Of a stretch of DNA of 64,000 bases, positions 42,851-51,254 are shown piece after piece. The stretch lies in NCBI GenBank assembly GCA_008682415.1, contig VANK01000009.1:1-64000 (forward strand), given 5' to 3'. The notes beneath the pieces are model-generated. The model was not told the origin of the DNA, did not search any database, and saw nothing but the letters and a program-made list of their open reading frames with translations. Origin of the DNA: Acidobacteria bacterium AB60. Its GTDB lineage: Bacteria; Acidobacteriota; Terriglobia; Terriglobales; Acidobacteriaceae. The first letter of the stretch is position 1, and each line of letters starts with the position of its first letter. The position numbers and the translations under genes are program-made.

Positions 42851-43123
42851 ATGCCTCACCACGAGAGGGAAACGATCAAGATGGTGCAGCGGGTGCGCAA
42901 GTTGCGAGGACAGCTTGATGCCATCGAGCGCTCCTTGACCTCCGATGGAGACTGCGGGGATCAACTGATGCTCCTGGCCGCGGTGCGCGGCGGCGTCAAC
43001 GCGCTCATGGGAGAGGTTCTGGAGACCCATATCCGCTTTCACCTGACGGATGGGGCAAAAGAGCAGATTGCCCCAGAATTGGCAGAAGACCTCATCGACT
43101 TGGTGCGCGCCTACCTGAAATAG
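42851..43123 (+). CDS. metal- or formaldehyde-sensing repressor, RcnR/FrmR/CsoR family
   Basis: 90 residues, all-helical, with GGAGGG before the ATG. The N-terminus MPHHERETIKMVQRVRKLRG and AAVRGGVNALMGEVLETHI match the family. The ligand positions are His3, Cys35, His60 and His64, the full set of E. coli RcnR (Ni/Co); FrmR uses Cys35 and His60. The helix-2 residues are therefore compatible with nickel, cobalt or formaldehyde sensing. It lies next to a divergent OprB-like porin with a G-tract operator between them. No metal exporter is present in the window, so the target may be the porin. Confidence 0.88.
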   Translation: MPHHERETIKMVQRVRKLRGQLDAIERSLTSDGDCGDQLMLLAAVRGGVNALMGEVLETHIRFHLTDGAKEQIAPELAEDLIDLVRAYLK

Positions 43124-43249
43124 CGGGTTGCCCCGAACTCCCCAAGGCTACGCGGAGACTATGAGCGCAGTATGAATCGAGGACAACTGGGCCACGTCCG
43201 CCTGGCATCCCATTTTGACGGACCAGAATGCGCGAGATGGGAGATCAAA

Positions 43250-43528
43250 ATGTCGAATAATTCGGAGAGCGTGGAACGCGTCGTGGGAGCAAACCCGGGA
43301 TCGAAGCTGGACCCGGAAGGGCCAGACCGCTCCGATGCGGTGAATTCGAGCAAGATGCCGGTGCGAGACGCGCGGACCAGCAAACCTGGCAACTATGCAG
43401 GAGAGCCTTCGGGGAGACCCGAGACGGTTCCGGACAGCTCCGGCGCCCAGCAAGCAGCCGGTGAGGCTGATGCGGGCGGACCTTCACGCCAGACCAGCGA
43501 AGCGCAGGAAGAGAAAGGCCAACTGTAG
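43250..43528 (+). CDS. small acidic, disordered hypothetical protein
   Basis: 92 residues from ATG 43250 with GGGAG upstream; a longer frame begins at 43172. The sequence is Ser/Gly/Ala/Pro/Glu-rich (SNNSESVERVVG, AGEADAGGPSRQTSEAQEEK) with no hydrophobic core, so it should be intrinsically disordered. It resembles stress- or sporulation-associated hydrophilic proteins in composition only. It sits between the metal sensor and the 3' end of glnD, which is convergent. Real coding status is uncertain. Confidence 0.4.
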   Translation: MSNNSESVERVVGANPGSKLDPEGPDRSDAVNSSKMPVRDARTSKPGNYAGEPSGRPETVPDSSGAQQAAGEADAGGPSRQTSEAQEEKGQL

Positions 43529-43533
43529 AGCGA

Positions 43534-46143
43534 TCAGGCTCCGGCGGGCGCCCGCATCGACTCTAGAGTCGCGGTAAGGTCGGTGGCGAGTTGGCTCTGC
43601 ATCTGGTCGCTGAGCTTAGTACCCTGGTTGGTCAGATAGAAGACGTCGATCGCCGTCTCTCCTTCGGTATCGATGAGCGCCACCTCGATGTTGCAGCTGT
43701 GCGTACTGAGCACCAGGGCGATCTGGCGAAGCAGGCCGGGAACATCCTGCGCGACGACCTGCAGCAGGGTGGAATGGCTGGAGGACATCGAGTCGAAGGA
43801 CAGACGGGTCGGGACCTCCACTTTGATGTTCGCGGAGTGGTTCTGGTGGCGCCGCGCATCGAGCAACTGCTCTACTGGTGTCTTCTGCGCGACCACATCG
43901 TGAATATATTCGAGGAAGCGTTCCTTCTCGCTCGGATTGAGCTCCAGGGTGCGGAAGACGTCGGTGAATTGGAAGCTGTCGACAATCACACCCGCATCGT
44001 TGGAGAAGGCGCCTGCCTTGACGATGTTCATGCCCCAGGCGGCGAGGGCGCCGGCTACGTCGGCAAAAAGGCGACTGCGATCGCGCGCAATCACGGTTAG
44101 ATCGAAGAGCTGGCGCTGAGGCCGCAGATCCAACTGTACGGGATCGTTGTCGAGAGTAGCCGCGAGCTGAAAATGGCTTCGAATCTGCTCCGGGAGTCGC
44201 GTCTGAAGATAGCGACGGGGGAGACCCTCGAGGAATTGCCCCAGCGCCTCATACTGAGCGGGCGGCACCATGGAGCGCAGGCGGTTGAGCAGGGTCGGGT
44301 CGATGGCGGCGTGGTAACGAATCTCGTCCACGCTGCGATCCATGTAATTCGCTGTCGCCATGTAAAGCTGCCAAAGGTTCTCGGCCTTCCACGGAGTCAA
44401 AGCTTCGGGATTGACCGCCTTGATATCAGCGTAGGTAAGCAGCGTGAGCATCTTCAGCAGCGTCGGGCTCCCGATTCTATCGGCGAAGCCGCGTACATTC
44501 TCAGGGTCGAAGATGTCGCGCCGTACCGCATTCGACATTTCGAGATGCTGCTTGATGAGGCGAAGCACCGTCTCCCGTTCTTCGGCATCGAAATCAAGCC
44601 GTGCCATGAAACTGTCTGCCAACTCCACGCTTTGTCCGGTGTGTTCGCCGGTGCGGCGTCCTTTCCCGGTGTCGTGCAACAGCAGAGCCAGCAGGAAGAG
44701 GTCGAGCCGATCGATCTCCGGCAGCAATTGTCCCAGGCGTTGTTCGTAGTCGTGCGCGGGCTGGCGCAGGCTATGCACGTTGTCGATGGTGAGGAAGGTG
44801 TGTTCGTCGACCGTGTAGCGGTGATAGCTGTCGCGAATGACCAGGGCGTCAATGCCGTGAAACTCCGGCAGAAGCATCTCCAGAACGCCCAGCGCATGCA
44901 TGGTGCGCAACGCATGAGCGGCGTGGGGGCCGAGCAGGACCTCCCGCAGCGAGTTCCACAGATAAGGCCCTTCGGGTACGTGGATGGCCAGCGCGGGCAG
45001 CGCGTCGGTAATGCGATCCTCGGCGGCTTGCGAGAGGGTGTATCCGTGCGTGGCCATCAGGGAGAATATGCGGAGGATGGCGGCGGTATCGCTGAACTGC
45101 GCGCCGGGAAGGATGTCGATGCGGCCCTGATCCAGGACGAAATCGGTTCCGGCAATCGGGGTGCGGCGGCGGCGGAACTGGCGATAGAAGCTTACCGGGG
45201 CCGGTAGGTTCTCCATCAGGAGAGCAGCGCGGCGGTAGATGACCCGGGCATGGCGATAGTAGGTGCGCATCCAGTAGGCCGGATCCGCGGTGCCGCGCGT
45301 CTCGAGTCCGATGGAATTCGCCGCGGCTTCGTCCTGCGATTGCCAATCGAGCGTATTGTCGTCGCGGCCATGGCGGAAGTGGAGAAAACATCGGGCTGCG
45401 GCGAGGAAGTCGAACGCAGCCTCGGCATCGCCGCGCGCACTCTGGAACACGCCCCCACGCTGGCGAGGCCAGTCGCGGGTCTCTTTCAGATGAAACAGCA
45501 GGGCAAACCAGACAGCGAGGTGATAATCGCGCAGCCCGCCGGGGCAGTCTTTGAGGTTGGGCTCAAGGTGAAAGATGGTATTGCCGAACTTCGCATGGCG
45601 CGCCCGCGCGATCTCGCCCAGCTTTTGGGCGATGGTGTTCCATTCGCTGAGAATGAGCCCCGGCAGAATCGTCTGGTGAAGCTGCTGGTACAGAGGAAAT
45701 TGCCCGGCGAGAAACCGCCGATCGAGCGTTGCCAGCGTGAACTCGAGATTATCCGGATCGAAGCGTCCCGCCTCTTTGACGGTGCGCGAACTGGGGCTGG
45801 CCCGCAGGCCAATGTCCCACATCCCCTGGATGATGGCGCGCACATGCTCCTGGGCCTGCATCTCTGTCTTCTCGTCGGCGAATGCAAAGAGCACATCGAT
45901 ATCGGAGAAGGGAAACAAGTCTTTGCGGCCATAGCCGCCCAGGGCGAGGAGCGAAACGTTGCACCCGGGGTTGCCGCTAAAGGCGCGGCGCCACATCTCG
46001 ATCAGGATCCGATCGACCACCGCGGAACGCCGACGGATGGCAGCAGTCCCGTCGCCCGTGCGTTCGTAGGTCTGGCGCACGAGGGCCATCTCCCGCAGAT
46101 ACTGCTCCCGTAAATCGTCAACCACGATTGCGACTGGGTCCAT
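43534..46143 (-). CDS. glnD: bifunctional PII uridylyltransferase/removing enzyme
   Basis: 869 residues. GlnD senses glutamine and attaches or removes UMP on PII. The nucleotidyltransferase active site is LLALGGYGRKDLFPFSDIDV (about 67-86), with the DxD metal site. The HD phosphohydrolase domain is seen at LLLHDTGKGRR (about 475). Two ACT domains close the protein: TVIARDRSRLFADVAGALA near 700 and LLQVVAQDVPGLLRQIALVL near 800. Length is normal. It follows amtB and glnB on the same strand, making a complete nitrogen-signalling cluster, separated from glnB by 195 bases that contain a heptamer array. Confidence 0.96.
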   Translation of the reverse strand: MDPVAIVVDDLREQYLREMALVRQTYERTGDGTAAIRRRSAVVDRILIEMWRRAFSGNPGCNVSLLALGGYGRKDLFPFSDIDVLFAFADEKTEMQAQEHVRAIIQGMWDIGLRASPSSRTVKEAGRFDPDNLEFTLATLDRRFLAGQFPLYQQLHQTILPGLILSEWNTIAQKLGEIARARHAKFGNTIFHLEPNLKDCPGGLRDYHLAVWFALLFHLKETRDWPRQRGGVFQSARGDAEAAFDFLAAARCFLHFRHGRDDNTLDWQSQDEAAANSIGLETRGTADPAYWMRTYYRHARVIYRRAALLMENLPAPVSFYRQFRRRRTPIAGTDFVLDQGRIDILPGAQFSDTAAILRIFSLMATHGYTLSQAAEDRITDALPALAIHVPEGPYLWNSLREVLLGPHAAHALRTMHALGVLEMLLPEFHGIDALVIRDSYHRYTVDEHTFLTIDNVHSLRQPAHDYEQRLGQLLPEIDRLDLFLLALLLHDTGKGRRTGEHTGQSVELADSFMARLDFDAEERETVLRLIKQHLEMSNAVRRDIFDPENVRGFADRIGSPTLLKMLTLLTYADIKAVNPEALTPWKAENLWQLYMATANYMDRSVDEIRYHAAIDPTLLNRLRSMVPPAQYEALGQFLEGLPRRYLQTRLPEQIRSHFQLAATLDNDPVQLDLRPQRQLFDLTVIARDRSRLFADVAGALAAWGMNIVKAGAFSNDAGVIVDSFQFTDVFRTLELNPSEKERFLEYIHDVVAQKTPVEQLLDARRHQNHSANIKVEVPTRLSFDSMSSSHSTLLQVVAQDVPGLLRQIALVLSTHSCNIEVALIDTEGETAIDVFYLTNQGTKLSDQMQSQLATDLTATLESMRAPAGA

Positions 46144-46297
46144 GCGTAAATTGGGTGTTTTGCCGAGGCAAAAAGAATGTTTCTTCAGAATACGCGATCG
46201 TGAGCGGACAGGGAACTTCGGGATTGAGACGGCAATCCCAGGACTGGTCTCGGTAGTGCAACGCGGAAAACGCGACCGGCCCCCGACGGCGATCGCC

Positions 46298-46325
46298 GGG
46301 AGCCGGGAAGCGGGGACTGGGGAGC
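46298..46325. repeat. G-rich degenerate heptanucleotide array, 4 copies
   Basis: GGGAGCC, GGGAAGC, GGGGACT, GGGGAGC form four consecutive seven-base units between glnB and glnD. The unit keeps GGG but differs at other positions. It may reflect the same slippage-prone architecture as the other arrays. Confidence 0.55.
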
Positions 46326-46338
46326 CGACCCCAACGAA

Positions 46339-46677
46339 CTACAGTGCGGTCTCCCCGCGCTCGTCGTTGCGGATCCGGATGGCGTCCTCGACCTTGCTGA
46401 TGAAGATCTTTCCATCGCCGATGCGGCCGGTACGCGCGGCCCCGATGATCGCCTGGACGGCCTTCTCTTGCATTTCGTTGGGGACCACCATCTCGATCTT
46501 GACCTTGGGAAGTAGGTCGACGGTGTACTCGCGCCCGCGATAGAACTCCGTATGTCCTTTCTGGCGGCCGTGGCCACGGGCTTCCAGGATCGTCATGCCT
46601 TCGATGCCTGCCTCCAGCAGTGCATCTTTGACTGCATCCAGCTTTGACGGCTGGAGAACTGCTTCAATTTTGACCAT
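46339..46677 (-). CDS. glnB: nitrogen regulatory protein PII
   Basis: 112 residues. PII binds ATP/ADP and 2-oxoglutarate and controls AmtB, glutamine synthetase and NtrC-type pathways. The T-loop has the uridylylation site Tyr51 in FYRGREYTVDLLPK. The B-loop is ARTGRIGDGKIFI and the C-loop follows VEDAIRIRNDERGETAL. Length matches the family. It lies 82 bases downstream of amtB, the standard amtB-glnK order, so it may be the GlnK paralogue. The glnD gene that modifies it is next. Regulation by nitrogen status is expected but no sigma-54 site was found. Confidence 0.96.
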   Translation of the reverse strand: MVKIEAVLQPSKLDAVKDALLEAGIEGMTILEARGHGRQKGHTEFYRGREYTVDLLPKVKIEMVVPNEMQEKAVQAIIGAARTGRIGDGKIFISKVEDAIRIRNDERGETAL

Positions 46678-46758
46678 GTGTCGAGTGCCTCGGTTGACAG
46701 CGTATCAGGCCAGATGGGAGGGATGGCCACTCCCACCCGGAACTTTTGCTTGCAGGAA

Positions 46759-48159
46759 TCATGTGTTGAAATCGTAGCCTTCTTCGCCGTGCTGCGAAAG
46801 ATCCAGGCCGGCATTTTCATCCTCCGGCGAGACGCGCAGACCCACAATCCTGTCCACCAGGAAGAGCAGGAGCAGCGTCCCGATGGCGGAGATGATCCAC
46901 GCCACGGCAACGCCGGCAGACTGGTTGAGCAGCTGGCCCCAGTGTCCGTCGATGGCTCCGGTTGGCAGCGGCTTCCCCGAGGCATCGCTGCCCAGGGCCG
47001 GGTTGATGGCGCTTACGGCAAAGAAACCCGTAAGGATGGCTCCCAGCGTGCCCCCGGCTCCGTGCACGCCGAAGGCGTCAAGGGAATCGTCATAGCGGAA
47101 GCGCGCCTTCACCATGAACACCATGAAGAAGCAGAAGAATCCCGCAATGATGCCGATGGCCAGCGCCGCCATCGGTTCCACGAAGCCTGAAGCCGGAGTG
47201 ATCGCCACCAATCCGGCGACCGCCCCCGAGATGGCTCCCAGCGCCGTCGGCTTGCCATTGTGGATCCATTCCGCGATGGTCCAGCCGAGCGCCGCCGCGG
47301 CGGCGGCAAAGTGCGTGTTCACAAAGGCGCTGGTCGCGAGCGGACCGGAACTCAGCGCGCTCCCCGCGTTGAATCCAAACCAGCCGACCCACAAAAGGCA
47401 TGCCCCGATGAAGCTGAGCACCATGGAGTGAGGCGGCATGGCCGTTTTGGGATAGCCGAGCCGTTTGCCAAGGTAGAGCGCCGTCACCAACGCAGAGACG
47501 CCCGAGGTGACGTGGACGACGGTGCCGCCCGCAAAATCGAGGCTGGGCAGGCGACCGCCATTCGTGCTGAGCAGGCCCCCGATGCCCCACACCATGTGCG
47601 CCATCGGGCTGTAGATCAGCAGAGACCAGAGGGACAAAAAGATAGCCATAGCACTGAACTTCATGCGTTCGGCGAAGGCTCCCGTGATCAGCGCGGGCGT
47701 AATGATGGCGAACATGAGCTGGTACACCATGAAGGTTTGCTCGGGAATGGTGGGAGCATAAGCCGATGGGCCCACCCCCACTCCGCGCAGAAAGACATGA
47801 TCGAAGCCGCCGATAAAGGTGTTGCCTTTGCCAAACGCGAGCGAGTAACCGATCAGGGCCCAAAGAATGGTAACTAGGCCCATCATCGCGAAACTCTGCA
47901 TCATCGTGCCCAGAATGTTCTTCCGGCGCACCAGGCCGCCGTAGAAGAGCGCCAGCCCCGGGCCGGTCATCAGCAGTACCAGGGCCGCCGAAATTAGCAT
48001 CCAGGCGTTGTCGCCGGCGCTCTGCGCGTTTTGCACGGCTTTCTGCAATGCCTCTACCTGCGCCGCGGTTGCCGGTGCGGAAGGAGAGGTCTGTGCAAAG
48101 GCGCCCACGGTGCCGCTGAGCGCGGCGACGAGAAGAAGTCTACCTGCAATCCGATACAT
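46759..48159 (-). CDS. amtB: ammonium transporter AmtB
   Basis: 466 residues from ATG 48159; a long upstream in-frame extension is not protein-like. It begins with a signal-like helix MYRIAGRLLLVAALSGTVGA and an Ala/Pro/Thr-rich spacer, then eleven predicted transmembrane helices. Family landmarks include GPGLALFYGGLVRRKN, the gate His pair in LDFAGGTVVHVTSGVSALV and WGHWEAGS-like PMAHMVWGIGGLLS, and the C-terminal PII-binding region DAFGVHGAGGTLGAILTGFF. AmtB conducts NH3/NH4+ into the cytoplasm and is blocked by PII. It heads the amtB-glnB-glnD cluster. Confidence 0.96.
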   Translation of the reverse strand: MYRIAGRLLLVAALSGTVGAFAQTSPSAPATAAQVEALQKAVQNAQSAGDNAWMLISAALVLLMTGPGLALFYGGLVRRKNILGTMMQSFAMMGLVTILWALIGYSLAFGKGNTFIGGFDHVFLRGVGVGPSAYAPTIPEQTFMVYQLMFAIITPALITGAFAERMKFSAMAIFLSLWSLLIYSPMAHMVWGIGGLLSTNGGRLPSLDFAGGTVVHVTSGVSALVTALYLGKRLGYPKTAMPPHSMVLSFIGACLLWVGWFGFNAGSALSSGPLATSAFVNTHFAAAAAALGWTIAEWIHNGKPTALGAISGAVAGLVAITPASGFVEPMAALAIGIIAGFFCFFMVFMVKARFRYDDSLDAFGVHGAGGTLGAILTGFFAVSAINPALGSDASGKPLPTGAIDGHWGQLLNQSAGVAVAWIISAIGTLLLLFLVDRIVGLRVSPEDENAGLDLSQHGEEGYDFNT

Positions 48160-48399
48160 AGTTTCCCAGGTCAGGAGGTTGCGTGCGTTGTGGACAGGCG
48201 GCGCAGGAAACCGCGTCGCAGCTGTTGTCCAGCGCGGGCACACGTGAGTGAACCCTCGGAGTGTTCTTTTCGTGACTATCGCACGCGGAGAATAAGGATG
48301 GCGTGAGGAAACCCAGAATTCCTCTGGAAAACTCATCGATATTATGCTTGCGATCGCGCCCGCACGGATCGCAGAACCACCCGATCAGCGAAAATAGAA

Positions 48400-49161
48400 A
48401 TGGATCCCATGCAGGTAAATGAAACAAAGCGACCATTCCGGCACGTGTGGCTCACTGCCCTTGCGCTGAGCCTCGCGGGCCTAAACGCTGCCGCGGCGCC
48501 GGTGTGTACCCGGGTCGTGCTCACCGGGGAAGTGAACGCCGGTCGAACCTGGCAGGCCTCTTTAGGGGAAGGCTGGGTTTTCCGCATCCTTCCTATTCCC
48601 CCCGGCCAGGCCCGATACAGCGGATGGGACCTGACCTTGGACCGCGATCCTCCGGCGGGTTATCCAGATGCGCTGTTGCTTGCAACGCCGCCGTACAACT
48701 CCATCAACGAGCGCGAAATCGGTACGACCTTCGGCCTGCGCGCCCAGGACGCGATTGGGTGGAATCCCCGCAGTTTCCATTTCATGACCGACCCCGCAGC
48801 GTTCAACGAAGCGCAGCCGTTGTTCCGAGGGCTGCTCGATGACAGGCAGCTCACCCCTAGCAGCGGAAATGGCTCTCGCGAAATGACTCGTCTGCTGAGC
48901 CTTGAACAGAAGACCGCATCGGGTGAACTGCACATTGACGATGCGCGGCTCACGCCGGGCATTGGCGATCCGGCTCCCTTCGCGCAGGCATGGGCACTGG
49001 CGGCAGCCCGGACCCAGCATGAGATCGTTCCAGGTTCTGGCGGCAATCCCTCCGCTAGCGGTTCCCTCGCGTGGATGCGCTTCACAGTTACCCTTTGGCT
49101 GCCTCGATATTGGAAGGTGCCTGCAACGATCCGCGGAACGCAGGCGCCGTGCCAGGAATAA
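48400..49161 (+). CDS. secreted hypothetical protein
   Basis: 253 residues. A basic start and hydrophobic segment ending LNAAAAPVC form a signal peptide. A Cys directly after the cleavage site and VLTGEVNAGRTWQASLGEGWVFRILPI suggest an extracellular beta-rich domain with motif-like W/F residues. No family is recognised; similar secreted proteins occur in Acidobacteriota by my recollection. It is divergent from amtB (240 bases apart). The gene ends 73 bases before nuoB. Confidence 0.65.
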   Translation: MDPMQVNETKRPFRHVWLTALALSLAGLNAAAAPVCTRVVLTGEVNAGRTWQASLGEGWVFRILPIPPGQARYSGWDLTLDRDPPAGYPDALLLATPPYNSINEREIGTTFGLRAQDAIGWNPRSFHFMTDPAAFNEAQPLFRGLLDDRQLTPSSGNGSREMTRLLSLEQKTASGELHIDDARLTPGIGDPAPFAQAWALAAARTQHEIVPGSGGNPSASGSLAWMRFTVTLWLPRYWKVPATIRGTQAPCQE

Positions 49162-49222
49162 TGCTGACCCTGCCTCTCTCCGGCGGAGACACAACGGACC
49201 TGCGCCAACCTCAATGACGCGG

Positions 49223-49228
49223 TATCAT
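49223..49228 (+). promoter_or_regulatory. -10 box 6 bases before nuoB
   Basis: TATCAT at 49223-49228 (overlapping TAGAAT at 49228-49233) ends 6 bases before ATG 49235. This supports the start MAETAEQDRYLFG over the in-frame ATG at 49214 and predicts a leaderless message. Confidence 0.5.
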
Positions 49229-49234
49229 AGAATC

Positions 49235-49810
49235 ATGGCGGAGACGGCCGAGCAGGATCGGTATCTATTCGGAAACCTCGAGAGCATGGCGCTTAACCGC
49301 ACCAAGGTCAAGGAGGCAAGCTACGGGTTTGAAGAACCTGAGGGCGTCTTCCTGACCACGCTCGATTTTGCCGTGAACTGGATCCGCAAAAGCTCGGTGT
49401 GGCCCATGACCTTCGGTTTGGCCTGCTGTGCCATCGAGATGATGTCGATGGGTGCGTCGCGATTCGACGTGGCGCGGTTCGGCGCGGAGGTCTTCCGGCC
49501 CTCGCCGCGGCAGTCAGACCTGATGGTGATCGCCGGGCGCGTCTCGCAGAAGATGGCGCCGGTCATCCGTCGCCTGTATGACCAGATGCCGGAGCCGAAA
49601 TGGGTTATCTCCATGGGCGCGTGCGCCACATCCGGCGGCGTGTTCAACAACTACGCACTGGTGCAGGGAGTCAACCAGGTGATCCCGGTGGATATCTATG
49701 TTCCCGGATGCCCGCCCCGGCCCGAGCAGCTGATGTACGCCATCACGCTGCTGCAGGAGAAGATCCAGCACGAGCCGCGCAGCCTTATGAAGGTCCTGAA
49801 CGCCGTTTAA
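49235..49810 (+). CDS. nuoB: NADH dehydrogenase-type NuoB subunit, solitary
   Basis: 191 residues from ATG 49235. NuoB carries the N2 [4Fe-4S] cluster of complex I, the last electron carrier before quinone. The four Cys ligands are visible: the CC pair in FGLACCAIEMM, Cys in ISMGACATSGG and Cys in YVPGCPPRPEQL. The N-terminal region is KEASYGFEEPEGVFLTTLDFAV. Length is normal. No other nuo gene is adjacent, so this is either a solitary copy or one separated from the main operon. The next gene is mqnE, a menaquinone-pathway enzyme; the link to quinone is suggestive. Confidence 0.92.
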   Translation: MAETAEQDRYLFGNLESMALNRTKVKEASYGFEEPEGVFLTTLDFAVNWIRKSSVWPMTFGLACCAIEMMSMGASRFDVARFGAEVFRPSPRQSDLMVIAGRVSQKMAPVIRRLYDQMPEPKWVISMGACATSGGVFNNYALVQGVNQVIPVDIYVPGCPPRPEQLMYAITLLQEKIQHEPRSLMKVLNAV

Positions 49811-49852
49811 TCGGTCTGCCCCCGGAAAATGAACCCGAAAGCTGCATTTCTG

Positions 49853-49858
49853 TATCAT
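49853..49858 (+). promoter_or_regulatory. -10 box 6 bases before mqnE
   Basis: TATCAT (49853-49858) ends 6 bases before ATG 49865. It is the same hexamer and spacing as before nuoB. It favours ATG 49865 over the upstream ATG 49829. Confidence 0.5.
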
Positions 49859-49864
49859 CAGAGT

Positions 49865-51019
49865 ATGCAGGCCGACACCGCTGTACCCTCCTCGTCCCGA
49901 CATCCTTTCCGAACCTACGACCCGCAGATCAAGCCGATCGCGGAAAAGGTCTTGGCCGGCGAGCGGCTTTCGTTCGAAGACGGCGTGGCTCTTTATGGCA
50001 CAAGCGACGTGCTCGCTGTGGGCTGGCTGGCGAATTACGTACGGGAGAAGTTGCACGGGGATGTGACCTACTTTAACGTGAACCGGCACATCAACCCCAC
50101 AAATGTCTGCGTGGCGGCATGCAAGCTGTGCGCGTTCGGCCGCAAGAAGGGCGACCCGGCCGGATACACGATGGCGCTTGAAGAGGCGTGGGAGACTGCC
50201 GCGTCAGGGTACTCCGAGGCGGTGACCGAGTTTCACATCGTCGGCGGCCTCCATCCTGATCTGCCGCTCGAGTACTTCCTCGGCCTGGTGCGCGGCCTCA
50301 AAGAGCGCTTCCCCAAGGTGCATATCAAGGCATTCACCATGGTGGAGGTGGCATTCCTGGCCCGGCGCGCCAAGCTCTCGATCGAGGAGACGCTCGTGAA
50401 ACTCCGGGAGGCGGGCGTGGACTCCATGCCCGGCGGCGGCGCCGAAATCTTCGCCGCCCGCGTGCGGTCCATCATCTGTGATCACAAGATTGATGGCGAA
50501 GAGTGGCTGGAAACCGCCCGCCTGGCGCACAAAATGGGATTCCGCTCGAACGCCACCATGCTCTATGGCCACATTGAAAACGACGAAGATCGCGTAGACC
50601 ACTTGCTCAAGCTGCGCGCGGTGCAGGACGAAACAGGCGGTTTCCAGACCTTCATCCCGCTTGCCTTTCATCCGGAGAATACGCCCCTCGACCATTTGCC
50701 CGTGACCACCGGGTTGACGGACATCCGACAGATTGCGGTCAGTCGGCTTATGCTCGACAACTTCGCCCATATCAAAGCCTATTGGCAGATGCTCACGCCC
50801 AAGATTGCTCAGATCGCGCTTCGCTTCGGCGCCGACGATCTGGATGGCACGGTCATCGAGGAGAAGATCTATCACGATGCAGGTGCTACAACTCCGCAAG
50901 GGATGACGCGCAAAGAACTCTGCCGGCTCATCACGGAAGCGGGCCGCGTGCCCTTCGAGCGCGATACGCTCTATCACCCGGTGACCCGGACCGAAGATAG
51001 TTTCGTCGTAGCGGTCTAG
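49865..51019 (+). CDS. mqnE: aminofutalosine synthase
   Basis: 384 residues from ATG 49865; ATG 49829 would add 12 residues. This radical-SAM enzyme joins the 3-[(1-carboxyvinyl)oxy]benzoate unit to adenosylmethionine to make 6-amino-6-deoxyfutalosine, in the futalosine menaquinone pathway. The [4Fe-4S] Cys motif is CVAACKLCAFGRKKGD (CxxxCxxC). Other family stretches are HIVGGLHPDLPLEYF, GVDSMPGGGAEIFAARV and TMLYGHIENDEDRVDHL. It follows nuoB by 54 bases but has its own -10 box. It shows the organism uses the futalosine route rather than the classical Men route. Confidence 0.95.
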   Translation: MQADTAVPSSSRHPFRTYDPQIKPIAEKVLAGERLSFEDGVALYGTSDVLAVGWLANYVREKLHGDVTYFNVNRHINPTNVCVAACKLCAFGRKKGDPAGYTMALEEAWETAASGYSEAVTEFHIVGGLHPDLPLEYFLGLVRGLKERFPKVHIKAFTMVEVAFLARRAKLSIEETLVKLREAGVDSMPGGGAEIFAARVRSIICDHKIDGEEWLETARLAHKMGFRSNATMLYGHIENDEDRVDHLLKLRAVQDETGGFQTFIPLAFHPENTPLDHLPVTTGLTDIRQIAVSRLMLDNFAHIKAYWQMLTPKIAQIALRFGADDLDGTVIEEKIYHDAGATTPQGMTRKELCRLITEAGRVPFERDTLYHPVTRTEDSFVVAV

Positions 51020-51041
51020 TCAGAGGAGGGCGGCACAAGCC

Positions 51042-51251
51042 ATGAACGCCTTTGGTCCCGCCGCAATTCTCGGACTCATCTTCGGCTTCATGTGGGGTAT
51101 TGGCTGCTCGCTCGCCATCCTTTACTCGATTTATCTCGGCGGATACCGCAAGGGAGTCGGCGACTCCCTTGCCGAATTGAAGACCGAGCGCTACCGCAAG
51201 ACTCTGGCAAGGATCCAGTCGTCAAGGAATGATCAGGGGACCAGGAGCTAG
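51042..51251 (+). CDS. small membrane protein downstream of mqnE
   Basis: 69 residues. A hydrophobic span GPAAILGLIFGFMWGIGCSL (about 5-30) is followed by YSIYLGGYRKGVGDSLAELK and a basic helix RYRKTLARIQSSR. GAGGAGG lies about 13 bases upstream of the ATG. It lies 22 bases after mqnE and may be cotranscribed. Family unknown; it is a plausible one-span protein. Confidence 0.5.
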   Translation: MNAFGPAAILGLIFGFMWGIGCSLAILYSIYLGGYRKGVGDSLAELKTERYRKTLARIQSSRNDQGTRS

Positions 51252-51254
51252 CCC

